Part shown: positions 1 through 4,324 of the stretch, one piece after another
Numbering within the stretch: the first letter of the stretch is position 1
Layout: the number at the start of each line of letters is the position of its first letter
DNA from: a bacterium
Lineage (GTDB): Bacteria; Patescibacteriota; Microgenomatia; UBA8517
Length of the DNA stretch: 6,662 nt
Reading direction: 5' to 3'
Assembly: GCA_021824385.1 (NCBI GenBank)
Contig: JAKAKU010000010.1
Location: 1 to 6,662, forward strand
Position numbers and translations under genes: made by a program
The notes under the pieces: model-generated
Database searches by the model: none
What the model was told of the DNA's origin: nothing
What the model saw: the letters and a program-made list of their open reading frames with translations, nothing else

Positions 1-550
1 TTTCACTGCACGTAAAGGCTATTTGCGATCCGTCGTCATTCCATTGCATTTCGTCAATCGACGGGTAGCTGTCACTTATTACTGTCGGTTCTTCACCCGG
101 CTTAACAATCCAAATTGATGAATCCGACAGAAATCTGACAAAGGCTAGGGTGTCACCGAACCAAACCGGATCAAATACAGAAACAGTCTTCCCGTAAATA
201 AACGGAGCGGGGATATGACTCATGTCATGGAGATCATATACCCACACTTGGTAGAGTCCTTCTGGCTTGTTGTAAACAGTTGCAGCAAGGTAGTTGCCAC
301 TACCAGACCAGCTAATCGCGTCGATGGGAGCATTACTCCCATTGGCGAGGGCATATTTGATCTGCCCACGGCTATTTGCAAGCAATATTTGCTGACCGTT
401 TTTGTCTGACTTGATAAATGCCAGCAGCTTGTCAGTTGTCTGGTCTTGCGCTTGTACCGAGTTGAAAATGGAAAGGCAGATAACCAGAACAATGCCGACA
501 AAGGCAACAAACAAAAATAGGTTTTTTGGAGTTAACCGTTTGAGAGTCAC
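1..550 (-). CDS. Secreted or membrane-anchored beta-propeller (WD40/TolB-like) protein, N-terminal part
   Basis: The reading frame opens at GTG (548-550) and stays open to the window edge, so about 183 N-terminal residues are visible and the C-terminus is missing. Residues about 10-31 form a hydrophobic segment (core FLFVAFVGIVLVICLSIF) after a basic MTLKRLTPKN start, and it ends in a signal-peptidase-like VQAQ. The protein is therefore exported, or anchored if it is not cleaved. After it come repeated beta-strand patterns typical of propeller blades: ISWSGSGNYLAATV, then QVWVYDL, then FDPVWFGDTLAFV, then MQWNDDGSQIAF. Such blades (WD40, TolB or PD40-like) usually act as binding scaffolds; the ligand is unknown. 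The GTG start is supported by an AAAAGGGG purine run about 6 nt upstream and by the start position of the hydrophobic segment. A promoter lies at 606-634. The propeller call is family-level only, because at most three blades are seen. Confidence 0.8.
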   Translation of the reverse strand, partial: MTLKRLTPKNLFLFVAFVGIVLVICLSIFNSVQAQDQTTDKLLAFIKSDKNGQQILLANSRGQIKYALANGSNAPIDAISWSGSGNYLAATVYNKPEGLYQVWVYDLHDMSHIPAPFIYGKTVSVFDPVWFGDTLAFVRFLSDSSIWIVKPGEEPTVISDSYPSIDEMQWNDDGSQIAFTCSE

Positions 551-605
551 TTTTTACCCCTTTTACAAAATGTACTGCCTGAGATGTTCAGGTCCGAATA
601 GAAGT

Positions 606-634
606 ATTGTATCGAAAAGGCGATAGATTGTAAA
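606..634 (-). promoter_or_regulatory. Promoter of the beta-propeller gene
   Basis: On the minus strand TTTACA (629-634) is followed after 17 nt by TACAAT (606-611), a good sigma-70-type match. The start of transcription would be near 599, giving a leader of about 49 nt. That leader contains a small hairpin, CCTGA/TCAGG at 578-592 with a 5-nt loop. The purine run AAAAGGGG follows close to the GTG codon. Confidence 0.65.
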
Positions 635-652
635 ATTATGGGACAAATTTAA

Positions 653-673
653 GGGCAAGCGATGTGCTTGCCC
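653..673 (-). terminator. Hairpin terminator after the 54-residue membrane protein gene
   Basis: GGGCAAGC (653-660) and GCTTGCCC (666-673) form a perfect 8-bp stem with the 5-nt loop GATGT. On the minus strand it is followed by the moderately U-rich TTAAATTTGT. It lies 14 nt past the TAG of the small gene and just upstream of the propeller promoter, so it separates the two units. The U-tract is weak, so it could be a poor terminator or an mRNA-stabilising hairpin. Confidence 0.6.
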
Positions 674-687
674 CAAAACCAATGACA

Positions 688-852
688 CTACGGACGAATT
701 TGTAAAAACAAAACTAACAGAAAAAGCGCGCCGCCTGCAAAAACGAGAACCTTAAAAAGTGCCTGAGATTGCGTTTCCGCGTAATTCCCCCTGATAGGGG
801 GGTGATATGTGGAAAACGTACGAGCAATTTTCTTACCGCGATATCCGTTCAT
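688..852 (-). CDS. Small single-pass membrane protein, 54 residues, unrecognised
   Basis: ATG at 850-852 is preceded by GGGAGG (858-863) with a 5-nt gap, a strong SD, and the frame ends in TAG at 688-690. The product starts MNGYRGKKIARTFSTYHPP, a basic and soluble N-terminus of about 30 residues. It ends in one hydrophobic helix (about residues 32-51, core VLVFAGGALFLLVLFLQ) and a short QIRP tail. The likely topology has the basic N-terminus inside the cell and the tail at or across the membrane. I recognise no family. A promoter at 882-909 and a hairpin terminator at 653-673 frame it as its own unit, although read-through from the tRNAs upstream is possible. The combination of promoter, SD, ORF, hydrophobic helix and terminator makes a real gene likely despite its size. 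Confidence 0.72.
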   Translation of the reverse strand: MNGYRGKKIARTFSTYHPPIRGNYAETQSQALFKVLVFAGGALFLLVLFLQIRP

Positions 853-881
853 TCTAACCTCCCACTATATAACCATCTTAT

Positions 882-909
882 AGTATATCGGATATTCTAA
901 AATATACAA
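882..909 (-). promoter_or_regulatory. Probable promoter of the small membrane protein gene
   Basis: Minus-strand TTGTAT (904-909) is followed after 16 nt by TATACT (882-887). Transcription would start near 875 and give a leader of about 23 nt containing the GGGAGG site. The region is A/T-rich, so the -35 assignment is moderate. Confidence 0.5.
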
Positions 910-925
910 AATTTAGGTCGATTTT

Positions 926-1013
926 TGGTGCTGAGGGCAGGATTTGAACCTACGTAGCCCTTTCGGACGACAGATTTACAGTCTGTTGTGATTGACCGCT
1001 CCACCACCTCAGC
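926..1013 (-). tRNA. trnY: tRNA-Tyr (anticodon GUA)
   Basis: Acceptor GCTGAGG (1007-1013) pairs with CCTCAGC (930-936). The anticodon stem-loop carries GTA at 977-979. The T arm has stems GTAGG/CCTGC around TTCAAAT. A long variable arm (about CGTCCGAAAGGGCTACG) marks a class II tRNA, as expected for bacterial tRNA-Tyr. The 3' terminal CCA is encoded (926-928) after discriminator A. It is the second tRNA of the transcription unit after tRNA-Thr. No clear hairpin terminator follows it; the next feature is the promoter of the small membrane protein. Confidence 0.96.
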
Positions 1014-1020
1014 TCGTCGC

Positions 1021-1041
1021 AAAAAACAAGTAAGATACTTG
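1021..1041 (-). terminator. Small hairpin plus T6 between tRNA-Thr and tRNA-Tyr
   Basis: On the minus strand CAAGTA (1036-1041) pairs with TACTTG (1027-1032) around a 3-nt loop, followed at once by TTTTTT (1021-1026). It begins right after the tRNA-Thr discriminator base. The 6-bp A/T-rich stem is weak, so it may terminate only partly and let some transcription reach tRNA-Tyr, or it may mark the 3' end for processing. Confidence 0.5.
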
Positions 1042-1113
1042 AGCCGTCATTGGGATTCGAACCCAAGACCTGCTGTTTACAAAACAGCTGCTCTACCGCT
1101 GAGCTACGACGGC
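1042..1113 (-). tRNA. trnT: tRNA-Thr (anticodon UGU)
   Basis: Acceptor GCCGTCG (1107-1113) pairs with TGACGGC (1043-1049, with one G-U pair) and the discriminator is T (1042). The D arm is GCTC/GAGC. The anticodon stem GCTGT/ACAGC holds loop TTTGTAA with anticodon TGT, reading ACA threonine codons. The T arm is TTGGG TTCGAAT CCCAA. The CCA is not encoded (CAA follows), so it must be added by a CCA-adding enzyme, unlike the neighbouring tRNA-Tyr. Its first 20 nt and 17-nt leader recur upstream as broken copies. Confidence 0.96.
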
Positions 1114-1214
1114 TTGTTTTAGTAGCGAAGAGGAAAGGTTTCCCTTACCGCTGAGCTACGACGGCTTGTTTTAGTAGCGAAGCGGGAACTTGTTCACCGC
1201 GTCAGCTACGACGG
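1094..1214 (-). repeat. Direct repeats of the tRNA-Thr 5' end and leader (one intact context, two fragments)
   Basis: A 37-bp sequence made of 17 nt of leader and the first 20 nt of tRNA-Thr occurs at 1094-1130 (the real tRNA) and again, base for base, at 1146-1182. A third, degenerate copy of the tRNA 5' end lies at 1195-1214 (CCGTCGTAGC kept, then TGACGCGG in place of TCAGCGG). The spacing is 52 and 50 bp. The fragments lack anticodon, variable and T arms. In each the missing part is replaced by a short inverted repeat: GGAA/TTCC in the middle copy, and GCGG-GAA/TTC-CCGC in the outer copy. They sit in the transcribed leader of the tRNA unit, downstream of the -10 at 1233-1238. They are either relics of tandem tRNA duplication or structured leader elements. 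Confidence 0.9.
1146..1165 (-). pseudogene. Truncated tRNA-Thr fragment (nearest copy)
   Basis: The stretch is identical to tRNA-Thr bases 1-20 (acceptor 5' strand plus the 5' half of the D arm) and then diverges. It cannot fold as a tRNA. The leader copy 1166-1182 is also identical to that of the functional gene, which implies a recent duplication or ongoing gene conversion. Confidence 0.7.
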
Positions 1215-1232
1215 TTTTTATGACGTATGGGA

Positions 1233-1241
1233 ATTATACCA
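1233..1241 (-). promoter_or_regulatory. Extended -10 promoter of the tRNA unit
   Basis: The minus strand reads TGG TATAAT (TATAAT = 1233-1238, TG at 1240-1241), a consensus -10 with the TGn extension. The -35 region is poor (TTCTTT at 17-nt spacing), as is usual for extended -10 promoters. Transcription would start near 1226, so both tRNA-Thr fragments lie in the leader. It follows directly on the U-run of the RNA described at 1250-1503. Confidence 0.65.
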
Positions 1242-1246
1242 AAGAA

Positions 1247-1280
1247 CTGAGGTAAAAAGAATAAAGAGGCCTTAAGGCCC
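1247..1280 (-). terminator. Terminator of the putative structured RNA
   Basis: Minus-strand GGGCC TTAA GGCCT (1267-1280; 4 bp plus a G-U pair) is followed by TCTTTATTCTTTTT. The stem shares its GGG with the 3' strand of the RNA's end-closing helix (1278-1285), so the two structures compete. The U-rich tail runs up to the tRNA promoter. Confidence 0.6.
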
Positions 1281-1503
1281 TGCAATAGGGAAACAAAAGT
1301 TAACAAACTTTTTCCTGTACAGAACAGGTGGTCTGGCTGCCTTTGCAGTCAGTTTTTAGGCTGAGACTTCTGCATCGAACGTGCCCGAACTTAATTTCTT
1401 AAATTCACCGACCCTATACGGTCGATTCCCAATATAAAAAGTGTTAAGAAAAAGTTTTATATAACTTCCGCTGAACCCCTTGCAGGGTAATTACATTATA
1501 TCA
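1250..1503 (-). ncRNA. Putative structured non-coding RNA, unrecognised class
   Basis: This is the longest gap without a protein gene. On the minus strand it has an extended -10 (TGA TATAAT, 1495-1503) and a start near 1488. A folded body of about 210 nt follows, then a hairpin with a U-run. The ends pair in one coaxial series: 1480-1487 with 1278-1285 (8 bp), 1477-1479 with 1288-1290 (3 bp), 1462-1467 with 1297-1302 (6 bp) and 1448-1457 with 1305-1314 (10 bp), all perfect. The inner 130 nt hold further hairpins: CGACC/GGTCG in 1407-1424, CTGC/GCAG flanked by CTG/CAG in 1334-1352, and CCTGT/ACAGG in 1314-1328. The end-to-end pairing resembles 6S-type RNAs, but I see no conserved signature of 6S, RNase P, tmRNA or SRP RNA. 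It has no ORF of note. Confidence 0.6.
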
Positions 1504-1531
1504 ATTAAAGTAAAGAAAATGCTGAGAAATT

Positions 1532-2179
1532 TTAGATAAACTGGCCGCTCGGCACATAGATATGTATCAGAACACTTATAACCGGTGAAATAATGGAGTT
1601 TATTATACTTACTCCACCAAATACCGGGAAAATAAGCAGAAGCAGCACCCAGAGACCATACCGCTGCATAAATCGGTCGAGTGTGTGGCCAATATCTGAA
1701 GGCAATAACCCGACGAGAATTTTTCCGCCATCTAGGGGATGAATCGGAATAAGATTGAACACTGCTAGAAGTATATTGTAATAAATAAATGGCGTTAAAA
1801 TAGGCGAATAGAGAGAAAGAGATGAGAGAGGGCTCGACCAAACACGCAATATTATGGAAAATACACTGGCCAAAAGGAGATTGGAGAACGGCCCTGCTAA
1901 TGCAATAATTGCGGCATCGCGACGAGGGTTTTTGAGATTGTATGCGTCAAACATGACTGGCTTTCCCCAGCCAAAACCAATAAAGACCAACAGTATTGTT
2001 CCAATGGGATCAAGATGGGCCAATGGATTGAGTGTTAGACGCCCCATAAGTCGCGGGGTGGGGTCTCCCAGCTTATCTGCTGCATATGCATGGGCAAACT
2101 CATGAATGGTAATAGCCACGAGGAGTGCTACAGCTGATAAGAGGAATACGAGTGGATTTTGGAAAAGTGTACCAAGCAT
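1532..2179 (-). CDS. M50-family (site-2-type) intramembrane zinc metalloprotease
   Basis: The 215-residue polytopic protein belongs to the SpoIVFB/YwhC-like minimal M50 group, which cleaves membrane-bound substrates within the bilayer. The zinc motif HEFAH is at H26-E27-H30 inside the first hydrophobic helix, and the third ligand sits in NLIPIHPLDGG (D150). The usual LNPLAHLDPIGT segment (49-61) and GWGKPV (70-75) follow the first helix. About five to six membrane helices are visible (about 8-30, 58-70, 87-110, 127-147, 175-206). No PDZ or CBS domain is present, so it is the short form; length is normal for the family. The substrate is unknown. The ATG at 2177-2179 has no SD site; a TATAAT at 2200-2205 leaves a leader of about 14 nt. 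It is divergent from rpmB, and its stop lies 29 nt upstream of the -10 of the putative RNA. Confidence 0.93.
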   Translation of the reverse strand: MLGTLFQNPLVFLLSAVALLVAITIHEFAHAYAADKLGDPTPRLMGRLTLNPLAHLDPIGTILLVFIGFGWGKPVMFDAYNLKNPRRDAAIIALAGPFSNLLLASVFSIILRVWSSPLSSLSLYSPILTPFIYYNILLAVFNLIPIHPLDGGKILVGLLPSDIGHTLDRFMQRYGLWVLLLLIFPVFGGVSIINSIISPVISVLIHIYVPSGQFI

Positions 2180-2207
2180 TGTTAATTTGTTTGAATCATA
2201 TTATAAT
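2179..2207 (+). promoter_or_regulatory. rpmB promoter, with a palindromic -10 shared with the divergent M50 gene
   Basis: TTGTTA (2179-2184), 17 nt, TATAAT (2202-2207) predicts a start near 2214, about 5 nt before the rpmB ATG. The -10 lies in the perfect palindrome TATTATAATA (2199-2208 region), which also presents TATAAT on the minus strand (2200-2205) for the M50 gene. The rpmB -35 overlaps the M50 start codon. Initiation in the two directions probably excludes each other. Confidence 0.65.
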
Positions 2208-2218
2208 ACCACGTACAT

Positions 2219-2452
2219 ATGGCACGCGAATGTTACAGCTGTGAAAAACGCAGCAAAATGGGCAGATCTCAAATGCACAGGCGAGGTGTTGCTGGAAAAC
2301 GGTGGCTTCATAGAGCTGCTGTAACTCATCGTGTTTTCAAAGCCAATTTGCAACCATACTCAGTTGAAGAGGATGGACGCGAAAAACATGTCACATTGTG
2401 CGCAAAATGCATCAAACGCCTGAACTTCGATGCAAATCAATCTTTTGCATAA
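2219..2452 (+). CDS. rpmB: 50S ribosomal protein L28, zinc-binding form
   Basis: The 77-residue protein is a component of the large ribosomal subunit. The N-terminus MARECYSCEKR matches the L28 start, in which the residues before the basic loop carry a CxxC (C5, C8). The second pair CAKC (C61, C64) completes a four-cysteine zinc site of the C+ type. The middle is strongly basic (GRSQMHRRGVAGKRW), as needed for rRNA contact. Length is normal for the family. There is no SD before the ATG, and the predicted transcript has only about 5 nt of leader. It is followed within the stop codon by the -35 of the next gene, so it is probably monocistronic or reads through into it. Confidence 0.93.
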   Translation: MARECYSCEKRSKMGRSQMHRRGVAGKRWLHRAAVTHRVFKANLQPYSVEEDGREKHVTLCAKCIKRLNFDANQSFA

Positions 2453-2473
2453 CTTCTTCTAATATCCTATACT
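2445..2473 (+). promoter_or_regulatory. Promoter of the 248-residue protein gene
   Basis: TTGCAT (2445-2450), 17 nt, TATACT (2468-2473) predicts a start near 2480 and a leader of about 38 nt. The -35 overlaps the rpmB stop codon. The leader carries the SD AGAGGAG. Confidence 0.55.
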
Positions 2474-2517
2474 AATCTACTCGTAATTTGTGTGTTTCTA
2501 AACAGAGGAGCGTTATT

Positions 2518-3264
2518 GTGGTATCACAACTCAATTGGCTGAAAAATGCGAGTCAACAGGAGCAAATTGACTTCCTGATGAACCTACGGGTAACTTTTGA
2601 AGATAAAATGCATGAAGCCCGTCGTGCTTTTCGGCCCGGGAGCTTGATTGTACAACTGCGATCGATGCACGAGTTTCTCGTAACCATGTATTTGGATGAA
2701 ATCGCGATTGCAACTGCACAGTCTCACAAATTTGGTGACCACGGCCAATCGTACGACTTTTGGCCTGAGATGCTCAGAGATATCAGCCAGTATTATGTAC
2801 TGATGTCTCGATTAACCGGCGATTTTTCAGTGTATCAGCTGTTCGTACAGCGCATTTTTAAACATTTCCCGGAAAGTGTTATGGCACCCGACTGCTACTA
2901 CCTGTTGAAGTTTGAAGAGCAGCAGGTGAGGTATATGCTCGATCCAAGGGCCGGAGAATTGCGTGTGCTTCATCATGCTATGGAGCGAGCAATCGGTTTT
3001 GCCCTTTCAATAGGAAATGTGGAGCGAGCGGCAGCCGTTGCGCTTTCGGCATATTTCACCACATCTGGAGTAGTCAAGCAGTCTGCTTTGGAGTACTACA
3101 AGAACTGCGTGGTATTGCGTCCGAGTCAAGCCGTTTCTGATATGTATGTGAAACAGCGAACAAAACATGTAGCGCTTTTTGTTCAGCTGATTGTATTTGC
3201 AGTGTGGAGACGGTTCGCAAAAGTGAATGTTTCAGACCTAAATAGGCTGAATGTTCCGTTCTAA
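2518..3264 (+). CDS. Unrecognised alpha-helical protein, 248 residues
   Basis: I do not recognise this protein. GTG at 2518 is chosen because AGAGGAG (2504-2510) stands 7 nt before it; an in-frame TTG at 2488 has no such site. The sequence is rich in helix formers and aromatic residues and has no signal peptide. It has paired-helix character resembling TPR-like or other alpha-solenoid proteins: the stretches at about 100-140 (VYQLFVQRIFKHF, then DCYYLLKFEEQQ) and 148-200 (MERAIGFALSIGNVERAA, then ALEYYKNCVVLRPSQ). The last pattern is TPR-like but not a clear match. Near the C-terminus HVALFVQLIVFAVW (about 217-230) is hydrophobic and followed by RRF, so it may touch the membrane. It stands alone between its own promoter and a strong terminator. 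No catalytic motif is visible. Confidence 0.85.
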   Translation: MVSQLNWLKNASQQEQIDFLMNLRVTFEDKMHEARRAFRPGSLIVQLRSMHEFLVTMYLDEIAIATAQSHKFGDHGQSYDFWPEMLRDISQYYVLMSRLTGDFSVYQLFVQRIFKHFPESVMAPDCYYLLKFEEQQVRYMLDPRAGELRVLHHAMERAIGFALSIGNVERAAAVALSAYFTTSGVVKQSALEYYKNCVVLRPSQAVSDMYVKQRTKHVALFVQLIVFAVWRRFAKVNVSDLNRLNVPF

Positions 3265-3277
3265 CTCATGATTTAGT

Positions 3278-3307
3278 AACCTCCGGCATGTTTGCGGAGG
3301 TTTTTTT
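3278..3307 (+). terminator. Strong intrinsic terminator, convergent with fmt
   Basis: AACCTCCG (3278-3285) and CGGAGGTT (3295-3302) form an 8-bp stem with a 9-nt loop, followed by seven T (3301-3307). The T-run overlaps the fmt stop codon on the other strand (3306-3308). It ends the 248-residue gene; in the minus direction the tail after the stem is only weakly U-rich. Confidence 0.9.
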
Positions 3308-4232
3308 ACGCAAAGGCGAACGAGGGGTACCCTGACTTAAATTGCTCAAAAGTCACGGGGTTTTTCCCTTCGAGCTGCACTTCATCGAGCATAAGTTTTT
3401 CTTCCTCAATATGACTTTTCAAAATTTTTAATCGCTTTTTCTCATTATTGATGGTGACAAAGGTAAATGTTCCTGGCCAAGGGGCGAGCGCTCGAATATA
3501 TCGATCGATGGTATGAGGATTCACGACAAGAGTGAAGTCTTTTATAAACCGGATAGGCCAATCGCTCTGTACCATAACTCCCTGTGTTACAGCAGTAAGA
3601 TACTCGCCCGGAATATAGCCGTCTTCTTTGAGAGTTGGTTTTGTGTATGACGCCTTTGAGTGATCTTGCTCTTTCAGATTTATTTTTCCAGCAATATAGT
3701 GGGGCAAAAGTTCCAACAAAAACTCCACACTTTCTTGAAACAACCGATCCCGAAGTGTTTCATTGGTATCTGTCTCGAGTACTTCTGATTTAAACGATGA
3801 AACAATCGGTCCGTGATCGAGCTCTGCATCCATTTTGATAATGGTTACCCCTGTTGTTTGTAGACCCTCTAAAATTGTTGCCTGAATCGGGGATGCGCCT
3901 CTGAACTGAGGAAGGAGGGAAGGGTGAATATTGAGTATCCCCAATGGAAATTTCTCAATCACGTTTTGCGGAATAATTTTTCCATATGCGGCACAAATGG
4001 CGAGATCAGCATCCGGAAGCTTGTCGGCATCAAAGTAAATATCGATTTTGTGTGCATGCGCAAATGTATCGACTGCTGAAAACTCAACTTGGTGTTCTCG
4101 TCCAGATGGTTTTGGCGATTGAGTAAGAACTCCAATGAGCTCTTTTTCTGTTTTTCCACGGTTATACGCTTTGTGAAGCCCTTCTAGAATGGGGACGACA
4201 TATTCGGGTGTCCCAAAGAAAATTATTTTCAT
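3306..4232 (-). CDS. fmt: Methionyl-tRNA formyltransferase
   Basis: The 308-residue cytosolic enzyme transfers the formyl group of 10-formyl-tetrahydrofolate to Met on initiator tRNA. It begins MKIIFFGTPEYVVPILEGL, the usual Rossmann-type start. The catalytic domain has N101 and H103 in LNIHPSLLPQFRG and D139 in MDAELDHGPI, matching the N-H-D triad of the family. The C-terminal OB-like tRNA-binding domain starts around IRALAPWPGTFTF (247-259). Between the two, where most Fmt have a short DWS-type link, a stretch of some 30 extra residues (about 205-240) is present. Start: the ATG at 4230-4232 places the protein at the family N-terminus; an in-frame ATG at 4256 would add eight unconserved residues. 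The -10 TACAAT ends 6 nt before the ATG, so the mRNA looks leaderless. Confidence 0.96.
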   Translation of the reverse strand: MKIIFFGTPEYVVPILEGLHKAYNRGKTEKELIGVLTQSPKPSGREHQVEFSAVDTFAHAHKIDIYFDADKLPDADLAICAAYGKIIPQNVIEKFPLGILNIHPSLLPQFRGASPIQATILEGLQTTGVTIIKMDAELDHGPIVSSFKSEVLETDTNETLRDRLFQESVEFLLELLPHYIAGKINLKEQDHSKASYTKPTLKEDGYIPGEYLTAVTQGVMVQSDWPIRFIKDFTLVVNPHTIDRYIRALAPWPGTFTFVTINNEKKRLKILKSHIEEEKLMLDEVQLEGKNPVTFEQFKSGYPSFAFA

Positions 4233-4238
4233 CTGTTG

Positions 4239-4247
4239 ATTGTACCA
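4239..4247 (-). promoter_or_regulatory. Extended -10 promoter of fmt, leaderless transcript
   Basis: Minus strand TGG TACAAT (TACAAT = 4239-4244) is followed by CAACAG and then the ATG. With a normal 6-nt discriminator the first transcribed base is the A of ATG. No SD is possible. The -35 (TTCAAT at 17-nt spacing or TTTCAA at 18) is weak, in keeping with an extended -10. Confidence 0.6.
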
Positions 4248-4262
4248 GAATACCAAAATAAA

Positions 4263-4290
4263 TTGAAAATAAGGGCACTTTTGCTATAAT
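4263..4290 (+). promoter_or_regulatory. Promoter of the metzincin-like lipoprotein gene
   Basis: TTGAAA (4263-4268), 16 nt, TATAAT (4285-4290), with TGC just before the -10 giving the TGn extension. This is the strongest promoter match in the window. The start would be near 4297, with a leader of about 28 nt. It is divergent from fmt, about 20 bp from its promoter. Confidence 0.75.
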
Positions 4291-4305
4291 TTCACAGTTC
4301 AGAAA

Positions 4306-4320
4306 TCCTTCGAAGGAGGT
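4306..4320 (+). promoter_or_regulatory. Near-perfect Shine-Dalgarno site, possibly masked by a small hairpin
   Basis: GAAGGAGGT (4312-4320) lies 4 nt before GTG 4325, an almost complete anti-SD match that fixes the start. The preceding TCCT (4306-4309) can pair with AGGA (4314-4317) across loop TCGA. That weak 4-bp hairpin would cover part of the SD. Confidence 0.7.
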
Positions 4321-4324
4321 ATTC

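Noticed and set aside
220..510. Minus-strand frame of 96 codons at the start of the window
   Set aside because: It overlaps the propeller frame, which has a promoter, a ribosome site, a signal peptide and blade motifs; the 96-codon frame has none.
1094..1214. CRISPR-like array from repeats at about 51-bp spacing
   Set aside because: The repeats are tRNA-Thr 5' sequence, only two or three copies, one degenerate, with spacers of about 14 bp and no cas genes.
1042..1214. Integration site of a mobile element at tRNA-Thr
   Set aside because: The duplicated part is the tRNA 5' end, and no integrase, transposase or element boundary is seen in the window.
1100..1350. RNase P RNA, suggested by GAGGAAAG on the plus strand near 1130
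   Set aside because: The match stops after eight bases, the second conserved P4 strand is missing, and the stretch is explained by the tRNA fragment repeat.
1278..1487. tmRNA or SRP RNA identity for the structured region
   Set aside because: There is no tRNA-like end with CCA, no tag reading frame, and no conserved SRP tip (GGAAG/AGCAG type) on either strand.
1491..1841. Minus-strand frame of 116 codons overlapping the M50 gene
   Set aside because: It lies in another frame across the 3' part of the M50 gene, shows no domain, and the M50 frame has all catalytic motifs. It is a shadow.
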